Shown here: piece after piece, positions 56,901 through 64,000 of the stretch
Layout: each line of letters starts with the position of its first letter
Position numbering within the stretch: position 1 is the stretch's first letter
Made by a program: the position numbers and the translations under genes
Assembly (NCBI GenBank): GCA_019321725.1
Contig: CM033120.1
Span: 2,516,275-2,580,274 of the forward strand
Source of the DNA: Paulownia fortunei
Taxonomy: Eukaryota > Streptophyta > Magnoliopsida > Lamiales > Paulowniaceae
DNA length: 64,000 bases
Reading direction: 5' to 3'
The notes under the pieces: generated by a model
Told to the model about the DNA's origin: nothing
The model's database searches: none
The model's input: the letters and a program-made list of their open reading frames with translations, nothing else

Positions 56901-59900
56901 TTGAGAAAGTCAAAATCCTGGGAAGTAGTACATATCAAATAACTAGAGTATGGGACAGCAATTCAAATTTGATGTAGATGTTATCAAGCAATTTAAAAAG
57001 CTTCTTTGGATACATGACTTTCCAAAACTCAACCTTTGTATACTCACTCTTTTTTCACATAAATCTATCTTCATGAAAACACTGAGTGACATTTGTTAAA
57101 ATTACATTATCCAGTTGGGACCAGATGATGGATTTTAAGCAGATACAAAGACAAGATTTAGAAATCATGAGGAAGAGAATCCTACTTATACATTCAACAA
57201 GACTCTTCTACACCATTGAATGAAACTGAATCCTGCACCATATGGAACTCACACAACACAAGGGCAAAGCACATAATCAACTCTGTCAAGGTTGGGTAAC
57301 TAACACAATATTTTCTTACAATACACGCATGAAATCTTCTTCTTTATCATATGCCAAACAAATGTAAAATTATCATGTGTTGACGCAAAGAAAACTATAC
57401 GGCCATTAAGGATCTAAAAACTCAGATCCCTGATGTTTGGTCAAACAGCATTTTATCATGTACTTTCAAGAGCTTGCATTTGCACCTTTTTCATCCGAAA
57501 AGAAACAAAAAAGATGTCATACTTATTGACAAGATGAATCACGATATAGAGGGAAGCATAAAAACAAAAGGCCTTTTATCCACTTCGGTCATCCAGTGAC
57601 TATTAAAGCATTCCGACAAAGTAAAATAAAATGTCCTGCTAAACTATCTGACCTTTCACTGATAATATTTTTGGAGATAAACATTGGTCCAATGCTTATT
57701 ATATTGTATTGAAGACATTTTCACTAAATTCGCTTGCTAATGCAGTTCAAGTAAACACTTGACATGATTTTTCATCAAAATTTTCAGCACCAAAGCATTC
57801 AAAGAACTTTGCTTTGGACATTAGAATTATAATTACCTGACTTACAGCTCCTGACAAAATCAATGGAGCCAAACCACAATCAGAGACAAGGACAGCAAGT
57901 TCATCATCAAGGAGAACATTGGCGGACTTGAAATTCCTGTGAATTATGGGTGGTTCACAGACCTCATGCAGATACCTTACAAGAGCAGTTATCACACAGT
58001 TAGAAAGTTGATATGTACATATTTCTAAGCATCATAAGAATTCTAGAATTCAAGCTACAGCAACAGACACCAAAGGAGTTCGAGAACATAACATAAGAAT
58101 TAGGCGACCTTCGACGCATACATAGATTTGAAGAATACACATCTGACAATTTTATTCATTTGTACATAGAAATGGAATTCAATTCACTCTACCGGCTGTT
58201 CCCTCAAATATATTCCTTTCTTGTTTGGACTTATTGTGAAGAGGTTCAAACGAAAAGAACTATCAAGCAAACATTATTCTTAATATGCATGTAAGTCAAA
58301 GAATATCATGTCCCCCAAGGAAAGAAATAGCCATTTCAGACAGAGGCAGGTGGATATTATAGACAGCAATCACTGGTTCAGACAGAGGCAAGTGGATATC
58401 AAAGACAGCAATCCTTCAAAAGCCTCTATTATTCCAAGCAGGGTTTCAACTCAATTGAACACGTATCTAATAAAAAAGAAAAACCAAAATCTGGTCAGCA
58501 ACGGTACTTGCATTCATTTGACTTACTCTAATGCTCTAGCAGCTCCAAGCGCCATCCTGATGCGGGTATTCCATGAGAGTTTTCTCTTAAATTCATCATC
58601 AGAGTGCAGAGCATCCTGCAGTGTTCCGTTAGTGCAATATTCGTAGATGAGAAGCCTCTGTCCATGCTCTGAGCAATAACCCATGAGCTCAACCACATTA
58701 GCATGTCGAATTTTATCAAGACTATTAACCAGCTCAATAAACTGATCGTCTTTCAGTTGGTTTGCCACCCGTTTGTCCAATTTTTTGATTGCAAGCAACT
58801 ACAGAAGCAAAAGAAAAGGACTAAATGTCAGAAATAAATCTTTTTAGTACCTAGAGTTCAATTTTCTCCCAAACTACAGAGAGAGATGCATGTTGAGCAT
58901 TTGCAGGATCAAAAGCCTATTTATGGGAACCATTCATGTACACTGTCAGGATAAGGAATTGAATGATCATTTGTAACAAGAGGAAGGAGGGTTGGCACCA
59001 TAGCTGCTACTCTATTGCCTGGACTATAAAGTACCAGCAGATACAAATGCAAAAAGAACAAAGATGACGGGACAAGGACAGTATAAGGAAAATGCAGTAT
59101 GGAGTATTTGAAATCTATTTATCAATTGGTCCCGTCTAAATAGATTATTCAAAATCATACCCTTCCACCAGGTAGCTCTGCCCTGTACACATTTCCAAGC
59201 ATTCCACCCCCAACAAGATTTTCTTGTGAAAAGCTATTGGTATACTGCTGAAGAGATGCTATTGAGTATGCCTTCACAGAAGTTGTAGGGAGATGTCCAG
59301 TCAAAGGTCTAGTTGCAGTTGCTTCAGCTGCTATAATTGGATTCACAATAACCTTCTCTGATGGAGGAGGTGGTGGCGGAGGAGGTGGCATCATATCCAT
59401 ATCGAATCTGCTTATGTCTATCTCGTAAGGATTCCTCCTAGGTGGAGCACTCATCTGTTGCTTATTTACCTCCTCTTCATTTCGTCGTTTGGGTATCGAA
59501 CCCACTGCTCTTTGTCGATTCTCTTCCTTTTCCCTCACAACAGCCACTGGGGGAGCTGTTTAAAAGAAAAAATTTAAAAATAGCATTTGTCATTGGAGAA
59601 AGGGTCCTGGAAGGAAAGGAGCGATTTTTAAGAAACCTTAAAAATTTGAATTACCTTTCTCTTCATCATGGCTTGGTAGGACCAAGGAACCACTATCTCT
59701 AGGATTTTCTCTGGTGCCCGTGTATGGAGCTATTTCATGCCTCTTTGGGGTTCTGTATGTTTCTCTTCTTTCCCTGAGGCATCTTGGCATAAAAAGTAGG
59801 ATTGCTAATAGCAGCATTATGAATGACAGCACTGCTGCAATGGATATCCATACAACTCTTTTTGTCCTTGAAGACTTTCTTGCTGTAGAGTTTGATTCTT

Positions 59901-62900
59901 CTGTGGTAGATGGTCCATCAGCCTGTCTTGCTGGTCGTCGTCCAGACGTTGGTGGTTTTTGCTCAGAATTTGGTCCTGGAAAAAATGGCGGTGCTGGTGG
60001 TGGTGTTCCTGAGGTTGTGGGTGGAGGTAATGGAGCAATACTAGAGTTGAATGGATTCCCATCTCTCCTGCATGTAGAAAGAAAAATTAGCAAGCATATG
60101 CAGATATCACTTTTGCTGATATATTTCTTCTTAAAGCCTAAGTATGACCCAACTTAGTTTACGTATTTTAGGGTTTTAAAATGTACAATGGTATTGTTAG
60201 AATTTCGGCATGATACAGAACTGAAAAAAAAAAGTGACTGTTTTAGTATGCTGACCACAAATTTACAGAAGTATAGAGCTCGAGATAGAGATTCGGTTCC
60301 AAAAGTACACTTGTTTGTGAGAAAGAGAAAGAAAAAGCGATCTCTACACATCACAGTATTAAAGGGTAGCGAGATATGCATTTAGACATGAAGTAATTGA
60401 GTGAACAGGGTTCTCTTTGTGGTAAGAAAGTGAGAAGCTGGAAATATTGAATGTTATGTATCAGGTCGCAAACCAGAGAGACAGTTCATCAGTTAAGGAT
60501 GCCCTAGATCTTATCCACTGATCTCTAGGGTCCGCCTACACCCCAATTGGTTGTAGCAGCATATAACAGGAATAAAATGATTTTGATCAATAATTACTCC
60601 CAGAGTTATAGGGGTATACGTTGAAGCATAATAGTGATGTTCAAGTACATGCTGCAGAACACAATGACTAAGAATCAACTCATAATACAGGTTAAAGAGG
60701 ATCGATACTAGCATAGGATTCTGTAAAAGAGATTAAATGAGTTCTCAAAAGATGAGAGGATTGTGAGGCACCACATAGTTGTGAAAAAACCATAGTAGAA
60801 TGGAGGTGCAGTACAAATGAAGTAAATGTTGCCAGAAAGGTTACATTGAATGCTCTTTACTGCTAGGTTGACCAACGAAATTCTGGTAAAAAATGCTAAT
60901 ACACTTGTTGCTAGGTAAATCAGTCGCCATCGAAAGTGGTCAAGTATATATTCTTTTGGAAACATGATTGGTTCCCTTACACTTCTCTAATTTAATAATA
61001 TTCAGTTGTCCAGCATCAATATGCTGAAGTCTGAACATACAACGTAATAAAAACAGTAACCACTGATGACAACTTCAGTCTCTGAACGTCATCAAATGTA
61101 AAATTCAGTTTGCTTGAAGGGGTTGGTAGCATTGCAAATCAATTAAACCATGAATCCGGAGGTTCCCAAAAACATACTCTGAGTTTGCAAAATTCTATTT
61201 CAATTAACCGTGCAGTCATTTCATTGCAGGAAATGCAGGCCTATAATCAAATATGTAGCATCAAATATTTCCGACACTATATACACCCCTTGTTGTGGCA
61301 CTTTTATCAGCAATCTCTGAAATTCTGCCTGACTTGTGTCCCTGTGTAATACAAAGGTTTTCTTCCCACACAAGAAACCTAGCCCAAGCTCCATCAATGG
61401 AGAGTGTTTTGCTTTTAAAATTGAAGGTGAAAAATAAAAAATACAGTTTCTAAGCTATCTTTTATTTGTCCATAGAATATCTATTTGAAGGTAAGACTGT
61501 AATGGTACTCCATATTAATTTCTTGAAAGGTTTATGACAAGCTTGACCACAAAAATATCATCACCAGTGCTTTTACAGTGCAACTACAACCTGTCAGGAA
61601 TGCGCAATAGGCCCAATAAGACAAAAACTAGAGAACAAATAATTATGCCAATACACAAATGAAGTCACCAAGAAATGTAAAATGAAAAATGAGGCACCAA
61701 ATTTAATGTGAAAAACCCCGAACATAAAGAGGAAAAACCACGGAACATACATCCACAAAAGAATCAACTAACAAGTAGTGATTACAAAATATACTCAAAC
61801 CTTTTGCCCCAAACTTGAGTTAACTAAGCAATGGAGAAAATACAATAAACTTTCTTTGGTAACCCACAACAAAATATCCAAATCACTCAGCTTTGACAAA
61901 AAATACAGCCCCCCCACCCCAAAAAAAAAAAAAATACTCTGTAAAATCTCCACTGCATGCACTCGCAAGGACAAAAGGCAACCATGACTGAAACTAGTAT
62001 CTATGCCGAACAAATCTACGCCAAAATCCTCTCAAACCGACACCAAACTGCCACAGCACACCTCGCACTCTCAGTCACTCTCTCAAAGCCACGGCCGATG
62101 TGGCCTTTCATAGGCTTTCTGCCAATTAGTCCCTATTCAACTTGAATTTAGTCACTCCAAAATCCAATTTGGGTTTGGACTCGTTAAGTTTCCTTTTAAA
62201 GTTGTGGTCCACAAAACTTTGTGGTGGACCCTAACACAACTTTACAATTTTGCCAGCCTTCATGTAAGAACTTACAGCAAACTATAACAGATGATCTATG
62301 CATATCTTGCCAAAAATCAAAAGAAATAGTGCACAAATGTGACATGCAACATCAGATCAGCAATAACACAAATTAACAAGTTCGAATGTCATACATATTC
62401 CATCATCCAAAGATAAGGACTGAAACAAAATTTGAGCACTTCAGACCTACCGGAAATTGGGTATGCTCAACAACTTCGGAGGTATTGGTCCAGAAAATAG
62501 GTTGTTCTGTATATCTCTGAGAGAGAGAGAGAGAGAGAAGAAGAGTCACATGGCTGAATTCTATGAAAACATGAAAAATATCAGAATATAATATGGCTAA
62601 GAGTAGTACAAATCTCTAAGAGGAAGATCTTGTAAAACATCAAGAGTTCCAGATAGCTGATTATTCTGCAAATGACTGTCAATGAGAATATTAGTTGCCC
62701 TTATATTGATGGTAAAAAGAACACAGATTAACTAACAAAAGTAGGTGATTTACTTACAGGGTAGTAAGAGAGGACAAATTTTTCATTGAAGGTGGCAACT
62801 GCCCACTCAAATTGTTACTGGACAAATCTCTGCACAAAAGATAAATGCCCCTACGAGTCATTGACAACATTATAATCTGATTGTAGCAATTAAATATGCC

Positions 62901-63827
62901 AGTATTGGATTCATACAAATTAATCAAAACTGGAAGGCCTTCAAAGGCATCAGGAATTTCTCCAGTTAATTCGTTGTTGTTAAGGGACCTGAAGTAAAGA
63001 GTCAACTGTTAAGGAAAACCATAACAGAATAGTCAAGAGCCATTCAATACACAAATTGGTGGATATAAATACTTACATAGCTGATAATTGACTCAGAGAC
63101 GACAAAGAACTAGGTATACTTCCAGTCAGCTTGTTATCTGAAAGAAAACTGCCAAAGGTAAAAAAAGACTATCAAATGTCTCAGTTTAGTAGGCATCTTG
63201 AGTAAGCTACACAAGCCAAGGTCCACTTAATCAAGTATAAGGATTCTGTTTTTCATTTAATTGACATTTAGGAAGTGGTCGGAACATACAAGTTGATCAA
63301 TGTAGCTGGTAAGTCGGATGGAATGCTACCCCAATAAGGTTGTTGCTCAGTGTTCTGCCATAAGATAAAGTCACAGTTACCTCAACAGAGACAAGAGGTA
63401 AACATACTTGAAACAGGATAATGCATGTAATTACGCATTCCAATGAATAATACAAAATTGATTGTCAGAGTGGTACTCACATCGATTTGATAGAAGAAAA
63501 TTCTCCAAGACTGTCGCCCAATTCTCCACCCAAATTTGCCCCAATCAGTGTTCTATAAGTAAGATGATATAAGCATTTAATTGCAATTGAACATCCATGA
63601 TAGTTCATTTTTAAGAAAAGGTCCATACATTGAGCTTATGGACGAATCATCACACACGACACCTTGCCAAACTTCACCACAAGGGTCTCCACCACTGGCA
63701 ACCCATCCCGGTAGAGTGGGCGATCCCAATGCAGCGTATAAGCTATTGATAGCAGCAACTAGTCCAGTAAATGCAAAAGCAGATATGTGGTGAGAACCAT
63801 CACTAGATTTATCAATAGAAATTCGCA
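53961..63827 (-). CDS. SUB: STRUBBELIG-type LRR receptor pseudokinase (5' part beyond window)
   Basis: Minus-strand exons 53961..54056, 54775..54931, 55015..55151, 57837..57975, 58527..58798, 59161..59555, 59655..60067, 62451..62516, 62610..62675, 62758..62829, 62917..62988, 63077..63148, 63290..63354, 63481..63552 and 63629..63827. The signal-peptide exon is not seen. STRUBBELIG receptors control organ shape and cell division plane at the plasma membrane. Order: SUB domain with [14 protein letters not shown], about six LRRs in 66-72-nt exons, a proline-rich juxtamembrane part, one membrane span (59788-59856), a cytosolic polyproline run, then a kinase fold. The kinase keeps AIKK but has HRN for HRD (57941-57933) and DCG for DFG (57881-57873), so catalysis is doubtful. 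The exon at 63290-63354 is 65 nt where 66 is needed, an apparent frameshift. [15 protein letters not shown] and [12 protein letters not shown] match SUB best; SRF6/7 is the alternative. Confidence 0.9.
54228..54422 (+). mobile_element. Au-like SINE relic in the receptor's last intron
   Basis: A polymerase III A-box-like TAGCATCTAGTGG (54248) and a degenerate B-box-like CTAGGTCAAAAAGAAGC (54373) are followed by AAGCAACCTC and AAGGCTGCCTAAA. These resemble the body and 3' end of plant Au-type SINEs (CAGCCTCTT ... AAGGCTGCGTACA). The boxes are mutated, so it is probably inactive. No clear target duplication was identified. Confidence 0.45.
56079..56611. mobile_element. MITE with GGGCAATGTTTGGTTTT ends in the receptor intron
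   Basis: The left end GGGCAATGTTTGGTTTTC is mirrored by AAAACCAAACATTACC at about 56596-56611, giving near-perfect inverted repeats of 16-17 bp. The interior is AT-rich and non-coding, with related TCCAAAAATAAAACCAA tracts near each end. The 533-bp length fits a MITE; the superfamily is unresolved because no target duplication stands out. Confidence 0.55.
61610..62280. mobile_element. Probable LTR-like insertion in the receptor intron
   Basis: The segment has features common in plant retroelement termini: AATGTGAAAAACCCCGAACA and GAGGAAAAACCACGG near 61710-61745, a C7 run followed by an A run near 61911-61934, and a C-rich tract ending near AACTTTGTGGTGGACCC. The host intron (60068-62450) is 2.4 kb. 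Borders and family are uncertain and no coding part is visible. Confidence 0.35.
62517..62540. repeat. (GA)n microsatellite forming a splice acceptor's pyrimidine tract
   Basis: On the sense strand an uninterrupted (CT)n run of about ten units ends exactly in the CAG acceptor before the exon 62451..62516. The microsatellite thus serves as the polypyrimidine tract. Confidence 0.85.
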
Positions 63828-64000
63828 CTGTAAAACGAGAACATGCACATAGAAAGTATTACACATTACAAACAAATAAAACACTAAATGTCTCTCTATC
63901 ATCCTAAGATAGTTCATTCAGGAAGATAAAAAATGAAATAACCTTTCCATCAAAAGATGAAATAATAGTACAGCATACGGGCAAGCTATGGGGACAACTA

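Noticed and set aside
59714..60157. Plus-strand open frame of 147 codons
   Set aside because: It is antisense to the proline-rich and membrane-spanning exon of the receptor gene, whose frame is supported by splice junctions and motifs.
1..64000. tRNA, rRNA, CRISPR, bacterial or viral genes
   Set aside because: Nothing on either strand shows tRNA-like A/B boxes with folding potential, rRNA cores, regular spaced repeats or viral proteins beyond the LTR retroelement relics.

Overview
The window looks like about 64 kb of a eudicot plant nuclear genome. It is AT-rich, its genes have GT-AG introns, two pentatricopeptide-repeat (PPR) genes lack introns, and there are CC-NB-LRR resistance genes, LTR retrotransposon remnants, MITEs and a SINE-like piece. 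I see no tRNA, rRNA, CRISPR array, bacterial operon or organelle insert. The species cannot be named from the sequence.

Left half (1-28 kb), a disease-resistance cluster on the + strand. Two intact single-exon CC-NB-LRR paralogues (4180-6957 and 20963-23746) and one broken copy (24908-26400) descend from one duplicated unit. The unit includes repeated promoter-like modules upstream and a 3' flank shared by the first gene and the pseudogene. The 14 kb between the intact genes is filled with transposon debris: MITE-like pieces, a minus-strand Ty1-copia relic with a recognisable primer-binding site, and a plus-strand Ty3-gypsy relic. The gypsy integrase tail is present three times, and each copy carries a hAT-type MITE at the same place.

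Right half (28-64 kb), single-copy housekeeping and developmental genes. In order: an E-subclass PPR gene (+, 28507-30384); a small unrecognised gene with microexons, built here from splice signals (-, 33702-38848); a long P-class PPR gene (-, 39730-42723); a 13-exon SCAMP gene for a secretory-membrane protein (-, 44225-51880); and a STRUBBELIG-type LRR receptor pseudokinase (-, 53961-63827) whose 5' end lies beyond the window. The order PPR (At1g03540-like) - SCAMP - STRUBBELIG recalls two duplicated Arabidopsis chromosome 1 segments.

The genes do not form one pathway. The NLRs are intracellular immune receptors, the PPRs are predicted organellar RNA-binding factors, SCAMP works in post-Golgi/endocytic traffic, and STRUBBELIG-type receptors act in tissue morphogenesis. 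The most novel items are the 111-residue microexon gene, the NLR duplication with its conversion-like tract, and the nested gypsy/MITE repeat. All coordinates were read by eye; exon joins are supported by open, phase-consistent frames and splice dinucleotides, not by transcripts.
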